From Halomonas sp. BDJS001 (GTDB lineage Bacteria > Pseudomonadota > Gammaproteobacteria > Pseudomonadales > Halomonadaceae): 64,000 bases of DNA. The position numbers were made by a program, and so were the translations under genes. Below the pieces are notes generated by a model. That model was not told the DNA's origin and searched no databases. It worked only from the letters and a program-made list of their open reading frames with translations. Shown in pieces: positions 46,206-55,303 of this stretch (positions are counted from its first letter, which is position 1; each line of letters begins with the position of its first letter). Location of the stretch: NCBI RefSeq assembly GCF_026104355.1, contig NZ_CP110535.1, positions 3,100,001 through 3,164,000 on the forward strand, given 5' to 3'.

Positions 46206-46741
46206 ATGAAAGCAGTGCTAGGAAGCAGTGTCATCACCATGGCCCTACTCACGGGGTGTACCGGCATCCCTGATGGCACCGAGCCCGTCACGGGCTTTGA
46301 GCTAGACCGCTACCTGGGCCAGTGGTACGAAATAGCTCGCCTGGATCACTCCTTTGAACGCGGTCTTGACTGCGTTACCGCCACTTACAGCCTGCGCGAT
46401 GACGGCGGTGTGCGAGTGATCAACCGCGGTTACAACCTTGAGGAGCAAGCGTGGGATGAAGCCGAAGGCCGCGCCTACTTTATTGATGACGAAAACGTCG
46501 GGCGCCTGAAAGTGAGTTTTTTGGCCCCTTCTACGGCGGCTATAACGTCCTTGCGCTGGATGAGGAGTACCAATGGGCGCTAGTGGCAGGCCCTAACCGT
46601 GACTACCTGTGGATCCTTTCGCGCACGCCGGAGATGGATAGCGCGGCAGAAAACCACCTGCGCCAGCGAGCAGCCGAACTGGATTTCCCCACCGATGAAT
46701 TGATCGACATTACCCAGGGCGAGGCGTGCCCCAGCCGATAA
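46206..46741 (+). pseudogene. blc: Outer-membrane lipocalin (Blc-like), frameshifted (likely sequencing error)
   Basis: Bacterial lipocalin with a lipoprotein signal (lipobox LLTGC, cysteine at residue 18). Core motif LGQWYEIARLDHSFERG and family elements VTATYSLRDDGGVRV are intact in the first frame. The break is a run of six T (46517-46522). One more T gives SFFGPFYGGYNVLALDEEYQWALVAGPNRDYLW and an end at TAA 46739-46741, 178 residues, the usual Blc length. As written, the first frame reads 125 residues and ends early. It binds lipids in the outer membrane during stress. Confidence 0.88.
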
Positions 46742-46745
46742 CGCC

Positions 46746-47683
46746 TTATCCCGCTGGCAGCGCCGAGACCCTGCCGGTCATCTCACACTGAATATAATCG
46801 ATAAAAGCGCGTAGCCGGGCGGGCACATGGCGGCGCTGCTCGAACACCGCGTAAAAATCCGCCCTCACGCCTTGCCAGCCAGGCAGCAGTTCAACTAATG
46901 CACCGCTGGCAAGGTGTTCGTTCACGTCCCACCAGGAGCGCAGCATGATACCGTGGCCGTCCAAGGCTAAGCGGGTAATGACCTCTCCATCGTTGCTGGC
47001 TAATCGACCGCTGACCTTTATCGACTGCACCTTGCCAACGCCTCCTTGTGCAGGCTGATCGTTTTGTTCAAAGCGCCAAAGTGGAAAGTCACTGTCGTTC
47101 TCGCGAATCACCAAACAGGCGTGCTGCTGTAAATCTGCCGGTACTTGCAGAGGCGGCGCCATGGCAATGTAGGCAGGCGACGCACAGAGCACCCGCCGAT
47201 TGGCCAGAATACGCCGAGCGACCAAGCGCGATTCCGGCGGCTCACCCACGCGAATACCAATATCAAAACCATGGTCGCTCAAATTGAGCGGAAAATTGGT
47301 TAACTCTAACCACCCTTCCACCTCGGGGTGTTCGGCACAAAAGCGCGACAGCAGTGGCGCGATATGACGACGGCCAAAGCCAAAGGTGGCGTTAACCCGC
47401 AAACGCCCGCTAAGTGCTTGGTCAGCCCCTCACCCAGTGAGTTTTCCAGTTCACCCAGCTCATCTAAAATCAAAGCGCCACGGGCCAGATAGCGCTCCCC
47501 CTCCGCCGTCAGCGTCAACCGCCGCGTGGTGCGGGACGCCAGCTCTACCCCCAGGCGCGCTTCCAACTGTTTAAGCCGCTTGCTCACCGCCGAGAGCGAC
47601 ACTCCCAGCTCACGAGCCGTCGCGGTGAGGCTACCTGCCCGCGCCAAGAGCTGAAAAAAAGCCAAATCATCCAGATGCGCCAT
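46746..47683 (-). pseudogene. LysR-family regulator, frameshifted (likely sequencing error)
   Basis: DmlR-like LysR protein broken near residue 90. The N-terminal helix-turn-helix frame (47683 to about 47420, HLDDLAFFQLLARAGSLTATA) and the C-terminal effector frame (about 47402 to 46746, RVNATFGFGRRHIAPLL) belong to one gene. The total is 3n+2 bases, so one base restored, most simply in the CC of 47420-47421 (coding strand), rejoins LTQALSGRLRVNATFG into 312 residues. It is divergent from dmlA, so it probably regulates that gene. The exact indel site is not certain. Confidence 0.82.
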
Positions 47684-47790
47684 GCCTCTCCCCAGCCATT
47701 CTATACTTTTACGCAACAATAGCTTGAATAGTAGCCTGATTATCTCCACCAAAATAGCCGCTACACTCTACTTACTACTTACTATTCACA

Positions 47791-47825
47791 ACTCACGACT
47801 CACGACTCACGACTCACGACTCACA
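47791..47825. repeat. Heptanucleotide tandem repeat ACTCACG x5
   Basis: Four exact ACTCACG units followed by ACTCACA, with a further degenerate unit (ATTCACA, 47784-47790) before. It lies in the promoter region 36 bases before the dmlA ATG, between divergent lysR and dmlA. Repeats like this can change copy number by slipped-strand mispairing and alter promoter spacing. Confidence 0.8.
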
Positions 47826-47860
47826 AGCATAAAAAGCAACCCACAAGATAAGGAACCAGT

Positions 47861-48934
47861 ATGACCCACCGTATCGCCATTATCGCCGGTGACGGCATCG
47901 GCACCGAAGTCATGCCCGAAGGCATTCGCGCCCTTGAGGCCACCGCCAGGCGGTTTAATATCGATCTCGAGTTCACCACTTTTGAGTTTGGTAGCTGCGA
48001 CTACTATCTCGAACACGGCCAGATGTTGCCGGATGATTGGTTTGAGCAGTTAAAAGGCTTCGATGCGCTATTTTATGGCGCGGTGGGCTGGCCGGATAAA
48101 GTGCCCGACCATATTTCCCTGTGGGGCTCGCTACTGCAATTCCGGCGCCGCTTTGATCAGTACATCAACCTGCGCCCCTGCAAGCTCATGCCTGGGATCA
48201 AAAGCCCGCTGGCAGGCCGGAAACCCGGCGATATCGACTTTTACGTCGTGCGTGAGAACACCGAAGGCGAGTACTCAAGCGTTGGCGGTAAAATGTTTGA
48301 AGGCACCGACCGGGAAGTGGTGATTCAAGACACCGTTATGACCCGCACCGGCGTTGACCGGGTACTGAAGTACGCCTTTGAGCTGGCCCAAACCCGCCCG
48401 CGTAAAAAGCTCACCTCTGCGACCAAGTCCAACGGCATCTCTATCACCATGCCCTACTGGGATGAACGGGTGGTCGAAATGGCCAAGGGCTACCCTGAGA
48501 TTGCAGTGGATAAATTTCATATCGATATTCTCACCGCCAACTTCGTTCTTCACCCGGATTGGTTTGATGTAGTGGTAGGCAGCAACCTGTTCGGCGATAT
48601 TCTTTCTGATCTCGGCCCCGCCTGCACCGGCACCATTGGCATTGCGCCTTCGGCCAACATCAACCCGGAAGGCAACTTTCCCAGCCTGTTTGAACCCGTA
48701 CACGGCAGCGCGCCGGATATCGCCGGTAAGGGTATCGCCAACCCGATCGGTCAGATCTGGTCAGGCGCGATGATGCTGGAGCACCTGGGCTATAAAGAAG
48801 CGGGCGATGCAATGGTAACCGCCATTGAAAACGTGTTGAGTGAAGGCGATACCACCGTACTTACCCGGGATGTGGGTGGCGAAGGCACCACTGCAAGCCT
48901 AGGCAAGGCAATTGCCAACGCTATTTCGCACTGA
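47861..48934 (+). CDS. dmlA: D-malate/tartrate dehydrogenase (DmlA/TtuC)
   Basis: A 357-residue NAD+-dependent beta-decarboxylating dehydrogenase. Motifs are IAGDGIGTEVMPEG, the substrate arginines in LRPCKLMPG, VVRENTEGEYSSVGG, KSNGI, and the Mg2+ aspartates in GSNLFGDILSDL. The YSSVGG and GAVGWPDKVPDHISLWG regions distinguish it from LeuB and place it with tartrate dehydrogenase/D-malate dehydrogenases (TtuC/DmlA). Converts D-malate to pyruvate and CO2, or tartrate to oxaloglycolate. LysR gene divergent upstream. Confidence 0.93.
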   Translation: MTHRIAIIAGDGIGTEVMPEGIRALEATARRFNIDLEFTTFEFGSCDYYLEHGQMLPDDWFEQLKGFDALFYGAVGWPDKVPDHISLWGSLLQFRRRFDQYINLRPCKLMPGIKSPLAGRKPGDIDFYVVRENTEGEYSSVGGKMFEGTDREVVIQDTVMTRTGVDRVLKYAFELAQTRPRKKLTSATKSNGISITMPYWDERVVEMAKGYPEIAVDKFHIDILTANFVLHPDWFDVVVGSNLFGDILSDLGPACTGTIGIAPSANINPEGNFPSLFEPVHGSAPDIAGKGIANPIGQIWSGAMMLEHLGYKEAGDAMVTAIENVLSEGDTTVLTRDVGGEGTTASLGKAIANAISH

Positions 48935-48955
48935 CACAGCTATGTCATAGCATTT

Positions 48956-48985
48956 GGCTGTCCGATTGAACCCAATCGGACAGCC
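48956..48985 (+). terminator. Terminator-like hairpin after dmlA
   Basis: Stem GGCTGTCCGATT/AATCGGACAGCC (12 bp) with a 6-base loop, 22 bases after dmlA. No U-run, so the effect may be on mRNA stability. Confidence 0.6.
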
Positions 48986-49094
48986 TATGTATGCTCTTCG
49001 AGCACCTATGTTCTACATTTGTCCTGAGGGTGGAAGAAACGTTAGTTTCACTCCGCTCATAACAACATCAACAAACAACCATCAGGACAATGCT

Positions 49095-50123
49095 ATGAAA
49101 CTTGGACGCCGTCAGTTCCTTTCGGCATCGGCCGCCCTGGCCGCTGTTGGCACATCGCCCCAGCTTTTTGCTATGCAGAGCTCACCAGGCTCCACCCCGG
49201 AACGCTACCCAATTGATGCCTGGAAAGTCGAAGATTCCCGCTTTAGTGATTACATGATTTTTAACACTCCTCTAGAGCGCCACTGGAGTGGAGGACTGTG
49301 GACAGAGGGGCCAGCATGGAACGCCGTAGGTCGTTATGTCGTGTTCAGCGACATACCCCGTGCCAAGCAGATGCGCTGGGACGAATCCACTGGTGAAGTC
49401 AGCATTTTGAGAGACAATGTCGGGTACTCTAACGGCAATACTTTCGACCACCAGGGTCGGCTAATTGCTTGCGAACACTACCCCTCACGCGTTTTGCGCT
49501 ACGAGTGGGACGGCAGCACAACGGTGCTCGCCGACCGCTATCAGGGCAAACCGCTCAATGCCCCCAATGACGTGGTGGCACTGCCCTCTGGAGGAGTGAT
49601 CTTCACCGATCCAGGCTATGGAGCTCACTTCGATTACGAGGGCAAAAAACGAGACCTGGAGCTAGAAACGGCCATCTATTACGTCGATGACAGCCTGGAT
49701 GAGCCCATCATGCTGACCGACGATATTTATAAGCCAAACGGTATTGTATTAACGCCGGATGGCGAGGGATTCTACGCCAGTGACAGTGCCCCCACCCATT
49801 TCGACGAACCCGCGCGAATTATTCGCTGGTCGCTGGGGGATGAGGGGCGCAGTGTCAGCGATCGGCAAGTTATCGTGACCAGCGAAGACACGATTTTCGA
49901 CGGTATGGCCTGCGACGAGGATGGCAATATCTGGTCAAGTGCCAATGGTGGCGAAGGTATCGACGGAGTAGTGGTCTTTTCACCGGAAGGCACCCTGCTG
50001 GGCCGAGTATTGCTACCCGAAGTCTGCTCAAACGTGTGTTTTGCGGGCAAGGGCCGCAATCGGCTATTTATGACGGCCAGTCAATCTGTCTACACCATTT
50101 ACACGGCAGCGCGAGGAGCGTAG
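49095..50123 (+). CDS. SMP-30/gluconolactonase-family protein, Tat signal
   Basis: A 342-residue six-bladed beta-propeller lactonase-like protein. The N-terminal Tat-like signal LGRRQFLSASAALAAVGTS (about 3-21) exports it. Family motifs are EGPAWNAVGRYVVFSDI (about 61-76), NGNTFDHQGRLIACEH, LNAPNDVVALPSGGVIFTDP and KPNGIVLTPDGEGFYASDS, which carry the metal-binding Glu, Asn and Asp. Likely hydrolyses a sugar lactone in the periplasm; exact substrate unknown. Confidence 0.9.
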   Translation: MKLGRRQFLSASAALAAVGTSPQLFAMQSSPGSTPERYPIDAWKVEDSRFSDYMIFNTPLERHWSGGLWTEGPAWNAVGRYVVFSDIPRAKQMRWDESTGEVSILRDNVGYSNGNTFDHQGRLIACEHYPSRVLRYEWDGSTTVLADRYQGKPLNAPNDVVALPSGGVIFTDPGYGAHFDYEGKKRDLELETAIYYVDDSLDEPIMLTDDIYKPNGIVLTPDGEGFYASDSAPTHFDEPARIIRWSLGDEGRSVSDRQVIVTSEDTIFDGMACDEDGNIWSSANGGEGIDGVVVFSPEGTLLGRVLLPEVCSNVCFAGKGRNRLFMTASQSVYTIYTAARGA

Positions 50124-50160
50124 TAAGGCGATAATCCCAGCCTCCATATCCCAACCCAAA

Positions 50161-50190
50161 AAGCCTCGCTGGTTATGTCCAGCGAGGCTT
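50161..50190. terminator. Bidirectional terminator, SMP-30 and wrbA
   Basis: AAGCCTCGCTGG-TTATGT-CCAGCGAGGCTT with A and T tracts on either side, between convergent genes. Confidence 0.85.
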
Positions 50191-50231
50191 TTACCATGAC
50201 TAACTCGTATATGGCTTGGCTAGTGAGCCCA

Positions 50232-50831
50232 TTAACTGGCCAGTTTAGCCGCCGTTTTCGCGACCAGCTCGCCCTGGAAACGGGCAATTTTCAGTTCCCG
50301 CTCGTCCGGCTGGCGCGAACCATCGCCACCGGCCAGCGTTGCGGCGCCGTATGGTGTACCACCGCTTACCTTAGAAATATCAAACTGCTCTTCTAGGCCG
50401 TAACCAATCGGCACAATGATCATACCGTGGTGGGCGAGCGTGGTCCAGGTAGAGGTAATGGTCATTTCATCGCCCCCGCCCGTACCGGTAGAGGTGAACA
50501 CGCTGGCGACTTTGCCACGCAGTGCGCCATTCGCCCATAGACCACCGGTTTGATCCAGGAAAGTACGCATTTGGCCGGCCATATTACCGAAGCGGGTCGG
50601 AGTGCCGAAGATAATCGCATCATAATCGGCAAGCTCTTGAGGCGTCGCTTCCAGCGTATCGTAATCCTGCTTACCGCCTGCATTCTTGAATGCTTCGTCA
50701 GGCATGGTTTCCGGCACGCGCTTGACGGTGACCTCTACGCCGCTTACCCCTTTTGCACCTTCTGCCACGGCCTTGGCCAGCGTATCGATATGACCATACA
50801 TGGAATAATAGAGTACCAGTACCTTCGTCAT
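50232..50831 (-). CDS. wrbA: NAD(P)H:quinone oxidoreductase WrbA
   Basis: A 199-residue flavodoxin-like NAD(P)H quinone reductase. The FMN phosphate loop ([20 protein letters not shown]), [22 protein letters not shown] and [14 protein letters not shown] are WrbA signatures. Two-electron quinone reduction protects against redox cycling. ATG 50831 has AAGGAGATAGTA upstream. It is divergent from the hemerythrin gene. Confidence 0.95.
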   Translation of the reverse strand: MTKVLVLYYSMYGHIDTLAKAVAEGAKGVSGVEVTVKRVPETMPDEAFKNAGGKQDYDTLEATPQELADYDAIIFGTPTRFGNMAGQMRTFLDQTGGLWANGALRGKVASVFTSTGTGGGDEMTITSTWTTLAHHGMIIVPIGYGLEEQFDISKVSGGTPYGAATLAGGDGSRQPDERELKIARFQGELVAKTAAKLAS

Positions 50832-50949
50832 TACTATCTCCTTCACTTAGACCTTCATTAATGAGTCGCGCAATGGGCCTCGCCCAAAAGGTAATACAAA
50901 CAACATAGCGCACTTAAACGTAGAAAAAAGCGAATGTTTTCGTCCGTGG

Positions 50950-50968
50950 GCGTCGATTTCATCGACGC
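50950..50968. promoter_or_regulatory. Inverted repeat GCGTCGAT-TTC-ATCGACGC
   Basis: A perfect 8-bp inverted repeat with a 3-base spacer in the wrbA/hemerythrin intergenic region, a candidate operator. Confidence 0.45.
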
Positions 50969-51043
50969 ACGCCACCTTGCACTTTACGCCAACCACCACT
51001 AACTTTTGACGTGCCTACATCAAACGTATCCAAGGAGTCTGGA

Positions 51044-51484
51044 ATGACGATTTTTGAAGCCCTGCGCCAGGATCACGACATTCAGCGCGATCTGCTCGCC
51101 CGCTTAGTTGAAACACATGGAGATAGCGACGAGCGCGATAACCTATACCAGCAGGTGCGTGCCGAATTGCGCTATCACGCCGCCGCCGAAGAGCGGGCGC
51201 TCTATATCCCGATGATGTCGATTGACCTGACCCAGGAAAAAGCCCGCCATAGCGTTGCTGAACATCATGAAATTGATGAGCTTTTAGAACTGCTCGATGA
51301 AACTGACTACAGCGCAACTCATTGGCTCACCCACGCCAAACAGCTCCAGGATTTAGTCACCCATCACCTCGATGAAGAGGAGCAAGAGGTTTTCCAATTG
51401 GCTGGCCGGGGCCTGCAAGATAAACAGAAGACGTCTCTCGCTGGGGAGTACCAAGAAGAGATGCAGCGTCAGCGTTCAGCGTAA
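51044..51484 (+). CDS. Hemerythrin-domain protein
   Basis: A 146-residue, four-helix protein with the hemerythrin HHE pattern: histidines in LRQDHDIQR, H and E in RYHAAAEERALY, AEHHEIDELLE and VTHHLDEEEQEVF. These ligand a di-iron site that binds O2 or nitric oxide. AAGGAGTCTGGA precedes the ATG at 51044. Opposite wrbA, in line with an oxidative-stress context. Confidence 0.9.
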   Translation: MTIFEALRQDHDIQRDLLARLVETHGDSDERDNLYQQVRAELRYHAAAEERALYIPMMSIDLTQEKARHSVAEHHEIDELLELLDETDYSATHWLTHAKQLQDLVTHHLDEEEQEVFQLAGRGLQDKQKTSLAGEYQEEMQRQRSA

Positions 51485-51501
51485 CTGGATGAACAAATTG
51501 A

Positions 51502-51530
51502 AAAACGCTCATGCACACCATGGGCGTTTT
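51502..51530 (+). terminator. Terminator of the hemerythrin gene
   Basis: AAAACGCTCATG-CACAC-CATGGGCGTTTT followed by TTGTT; about 18 bases past the stop. Confidence 0.75.
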
Positions 51531-51717
51531 TTGTTGTTAGCGATTAAAGAAAGCTACTTGTCAGTTCCCGCTTGTCTCATGATTACGCTTTTTCACGAAT
51601 ACGCTAGGCTTTTACACGCGAACGACCTGCAGGCTTGTGGCATACGCCCAGCATGGTAAACCTAGGCTCGCTTTTATACTGACAACGATACTCAAAACAG
51701 TTAACTGAGGAGCGACA

Positions 51718-52695
51718 ATGCTAGGCCAATGGCTCGACTGGTCGCTTGATGGGCAACTCCCCACCACCAGCCAAGGCGTCTTCGCCAGCGGCACTTACCA
51801 TTTGCATGCGCCTGGCATTTTGGAACTCTCTCCCAACACGGCTAGGGAGGGCGCTCACGCGTGCATCTTTTCAGCGGCCATCCACGGCAATGAGACTGCG
51901 CCGGTTGAATTGATAGGAGAGTGGTTAAGCGGCGTAGAAGCAGGCAGCATATCGCTTGCCGCGCCCGTGCTGGTGATTTTAGGCAACCTGCCCGCGCTTA
52001 AGGCGCAGCAGCGTTTTCTGACCACCAATTTAAACCGGCTATTTAGCCGTGAACTCACCGCCAAGGGGGAGGAACCAGATCGCGCCAGGGAATTAATGGC
52101 CGCGGTGGATGGTTTTTATGCCCGCCATTCCGGGCGACCCAAACTGCACTACGACCTACATACCGCCATTCGGGATAGCCGCTACCCCCGTTTCGTCGTG
52201 GAACCCTTTGCCGAATCTTCCACCGCTGCCGAGCAGTGGGGCTGGTTAGCGGCGGCGGATATGCAGGCGGTGCTACATCAACACCAGCACAGTTGGACGT
52301 TCTCCCACTACAGCAAGCACTATCATGGCGCTCAGGCATTTACCTTTGAGCTAGGGCGGGTAGCGCCTTTTGGCCACAACGATATGGCATCATTGCAACC
52401 GATGCGCACACTACTCACCGCGCTGAGTGAAGGACATACGCCGCCGAATCAGCCCACCACGCAAATGCAGTTTTTCCAGGTTCAACACGAGTTAATGCGT
52501 CACTCGGAGGAGTTTACACTCTGCTTTGCCGAGGACACGGCCAACTTCAGCTGCTTTGAGCCGGGTACACTGCTGGCCCAAGACGCTAAGGCGGGTGAAT
52601 TCCGGGTAGGCGATACTCCCCTCTATGTGGTGTTTCCCAATGCCCAGGTAGAAGTGGGCGCCCGCGCCGCGCTGTTGGTGGCGCCTATCGTTTAA
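51718..52695 (+). CDS. astE: Succinylglutamate desuccinylase
   Basis: A 325-residue M14-like zinc enzyme that hydrolyses N-succinylglutamate to succinate and glutamate, the last step of the arginine succinyltransferase (AST) pathway. Zinc ligands are His56 and Glu59 (AAIHGNETAP) and His148 (YDLHTAIRDS). GAGGAGCGACA precedes the ATG. The other ast genes are not in the window. The next genes encode a basic amino acid ABC importer, consistent with arginine/ornithine catabolism. Confidence 0.92.
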   Translation: MLGQWLDWSLDGQLPTTSQGVFASGTYHLHAPGILELSPNTAREGAHACIFSAAIHGNETAPVELIGEWLSGVEAGSISLAAPVLVILGNLPALKAQQRFLTTNLNRLFSRELTAKGEEPDRARELMAAVDGFYARHSGRPKLHYDLHTAIRDSRYPRFVVEPFAESSTAAEQWGWLAAADMQAVLHQHQHSWTFSHYSKHYHGAQAFTFELGRVAPFGHNDMASLQPMRTLLTALSEGHTPPNQPTTQMQFFQVQHELMRHSEEFTLCFAEDTANFSCFEPGTLLAQDAKAGEFRVGDTPLYVVFPNAQVEVGARAALLVAPIV

Positions 52696-52754
52696 TCCCC
52701 CAAGCCGGAACTACTTTAATTAAGACAATAATAATGGTGAGGCGATAAATGGGC

Positions 52755-52772
52755 TGTCGATGTCGATTCGAC
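52755..52772 (+). promoter_or_regulatory. TGTCGA repeats/palindrome upstream of the ABC operon
   Basis: Two adjacent TGTCGA words (52755-52766) and the palindrome GTCGATTCGAC (52762-52772) lie about 130 bases before hisP-like ATG. It recalls ArgR-type TGTCGC sites of Pseudomonas. Weak. Confidence 0.25.
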
Positions 52773-52903
52773 TATCGTCGAGTGCATAATGTTATAAGGA
52801 AAGCGCGCATAATGCGCCCAGCCTGATAGAATCGCCCCTTTTTTCGCGCCAGCCGCATCAAACCCATATGTTGCTGCGGCAACTCTGTACTGGAGCCAAT
52901 GAT

Positions 52904-53673
52904 ATGGCCGCTACGCCTACTCCCCTTGAAGTGCGTAATATTAAAAAACGCTTTGGCGATACGGAAGTTCTGAAAGGTCTTTCACTACAAGCCCAAAAGG
53001 GCGATGTGATTACCCTGATTGGTGCCTCTGGGTCGGGTAAAAGTACTTTTTTGCGCTGTATGAACTTACTGGAACAGCCCGATGAGGGCGACCTCATTGT
53101 TCATGGCGAACCTATTCGCTTTAAAACCACTAAGCACGGCCGTGAACCCGCCGATTGGAAACAGGTGGTACAGATGCGTGCCAAGCTCTCCATGGTGTTC
53201 CAGAGCTTTAACTTGTGGGCGCATATGACGCTGTTGGAGAACATCATCGAAGCGCCGATACATGTGCTGAAAAAACCTAAAAAGAGGCCTTGGAACAGGC
53301 TCACGCCTTGCTCGATCGGGTGGGCTTAACCGCCCGCGCAAACGCCTACCCTGCACAAATGTCCGGCGGCCAGCAGCAGCGCGGTGCGATCGCTCGCGCA
53401 CTGGCGATGGATCCAGAAGTAATGCTGTTTGACGAGCCCACCTCTGCCCTTGACCCTGAACTGGTGGGTGATGTGTTGAAAGTCATGCACGGCCTCGCTG
53501 AAGAGGGCCGCACCATGGTGGTGGTGACGCACGAGATGGGATTTGCCCGGGATGTCTCCAGCCAAGTGATTTACCTTCACCAAGGTCTGGTGGAAGAAGC
53601 CGGCCCCCCAGCGCAAGTGCTAGAAAACCCGCAATCACCGCGTCTGCAGCAGTTCCTGGCACCTAAATACTGA
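52904..53673 (+). pseudogene. Basic amino acid ABC transporter ATP-binding protein, frameshifted (likely sequencing error)
   Basis: HisP/AotP/ArtP-type ATPase. Walker A LIGASGSGKSTFLRC and Q-loop VFQSFNLWAHMTLLEN are in the first frame, and the signature MSGGQQQRGAIARALAMDPE, Walker B LFDEPTSALDPE and THEMGFARDV are in the second. The break is a run of five A at 53279-53283; six A gives KKPKKEALEQAHALLDRVG and a 256-residue protein. First gene of the arginine/ornithine-type transporter operon following astE. Confidence 0.9.
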
Positions 53674-53688
53674 TCCGCGAGGCTCACC

Positions 53689-54389
53689 ATGATTGATTTG
53701 CAAGGTTATGGTCCCCGGCTGATCGAGGGGGCAGGCGTCACCATCCAATTAGCGGTGCTGTCGCTGATTTTAGCGATTATTTTGGGGCTACTGACCGCCA
53801 GTGCAAAGATGTCGCGCAACTGGTTTTTAAGACGCACGGCAACGGTTTACACCACACTTATTCGCGGCGTACCCGATCTTGTCTTGATGATGCTGCTGTT
53901 TTTGGCGGCCAGATTGGCGTTAACGCCATCAGCGATATTCTCTATTACGATTACGGCATCGATATATACATTAATTTCAATGCCTTCGCGGCAGGCGTCA
54001 TTACCATTGGGTTTATCTTCGGCGCTTATATGGGCGAGACCTTCAGGGGCGCCTTTATGGCGGTGGATAGCGGCCAGATTGAAGCCGGTAAAGCCTATGG
54101 CATGAGCGATGGTCTGGTGTTTCGACGCATTCGCTTTCCGCAAATGATGCGCCACGCGCTGCCGGGGTTATCTAATAACTGGATGGTACTGCTCAAAACC
54201 ACCGCACTGGTGTCGGTCATTGGCTTAACCGATATGGTGCGTGTGGCCGCGGAAGCCTCCCGGGCGACCCACGAGCCGTTTACCTTTTTGCTACCCGTCG
54301 CCATAGCGTACCTGCTCATCGCCAGCGTGTCTGAATGGATTTTCGCGCGCCTGCAGAAACACTACGACATCGGCTTTGGAGGTCAGTGA
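53689..54389 (+). pseudogene. Basic amino acid ABC transporter permease (HisQ/AotQ-like), frameshifted (likely sequencing error)
   Basis: A polar-amino-acid permease. The first frame covers helices 1-2 with TTLIRGVPDLVLMMLLF. The second frame begins with the loop MGETFRGAFMAVDSGQIEAGKAYGMS (the EAA loop). The break is at five T, 53899-53903; one extra T gives LLFFGGQIGVNAISDILYYDYG and a 233-residue protein. Second gene of the operon, with its stop just before the next ATG. Confidence 0.9.
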
Positions 54390-54390
54390 T

Positions 54391-55122
54391 ATGCTCGATA
54401 TTTCCACCTGGTTCAATGACCTTCTCGCTGGCAACACCATCTTCACCGCCAATACAATGGGATACTACTGGGAAGGCTTGGTCACGACCACGCAACTGGT
54501 ATTTTTATCGCTTGTGGCAGGGTTAATTCTGGCCGTACCGCTGGCCATTATGCGCAGCTCCAAGCATAGATGGATTAGTCTGCCGGTTTATCTGTATACC
54601 TATGTATTTCGTGGCACACCGCTGTTGATTCAGCTCTATATCATCTACTACGGCGTGGTCTTTGTTGACGGTATCCAAGAGAGTTTTTTGTGGCCAGTGC
54701 TGCGTGAAGCCTTCTATCCAGCGCTGATTGCCTTCACGCTGAATACCGCCGCCTACACCACCGAGATTTTTCGCGGCGCCATCAAATCCACGGCTAAAGG
54801 CGAGATTGAGGCCGCCCGCGCCTATGGCATGTCGCAGAGCCTGATGATGCGCCGCATCATCTTACCCAGCGCCTTTCGTCGCGCCCTGCCCGCCTACGGT
54901 AACGAAGTGATTTTTATGCTTCACGCCAGCGCTATTGCCAGCGTGGTGACGCTGATGGATCTCACCGGTGCCGCTCGCTTTGTCTACGCCCGCTACTACG
55001 CGCCGTTCGAAGCGTTTCTGTTCGTGGCTGCGATTTATCTATGCTTAACCTTCGCGATTTTGTTCTTCTTCCGCTATTTAGAGAAAAAGCTACTCGCACA
55101 CCTGCGGCCGCAAGATGCTTAA
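54391..55122 (+). CDS. Basic amino acid ABC transporter permease (HisM/AotM-like)
   Basis: A 243-residue permease with about five helices and the EAA loop (AARAYGMSQSLMMRRIILPSA). ATG at 54391 preceded by GGAGGTCAGTGAT, two bases after the previous stop. Intact, unlike the two genes before it. Partner of the HisQ-like permease. Confidence 0.92.
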   Translation: MLDISTWFNDLLAGNTIFTANTMGYYWEGLVTTTQLVFLSLVAGLILAVPLAIMRSSKHRWISLPVYLYTYVFRGTPLLIQLYIIYYGVVFVDGIQESFLWPVLREAFYPALIAFTLNTAAYTTEIFRGAIKSTAKGEIEAARAYGMSQSLMMRRIILPSAFRRALPAYGNEVIFMLHASAIASVVTLMDLTGAARFVYARYYAPFEAFLFVAAIYLCLTFAILFFFRYLEKKLLAHLRPQDA

Positions 55123-55303
55123 TCATGGAAAAGCGGTCGATGATGGAAAAACGGTGCAACCATCAAACAAACGTTGGTTCACAAGCCAACGCCCCCTTTT
55201 CGTCAACGCCAACCTGGGTTAGTTTAATTGTCGGCTAACAACTATTTGTCAGTTAAAAACGGGGCTCTCTTTCAAGTGAACCCGCTTTCTACGGAGTAAT
55301 AAG

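Noticed and set aside
47791..47825. CRISPR-like repeat array
   Set aside because: The units are 7 bases with no spacers, so it is a simple tandem repeat.
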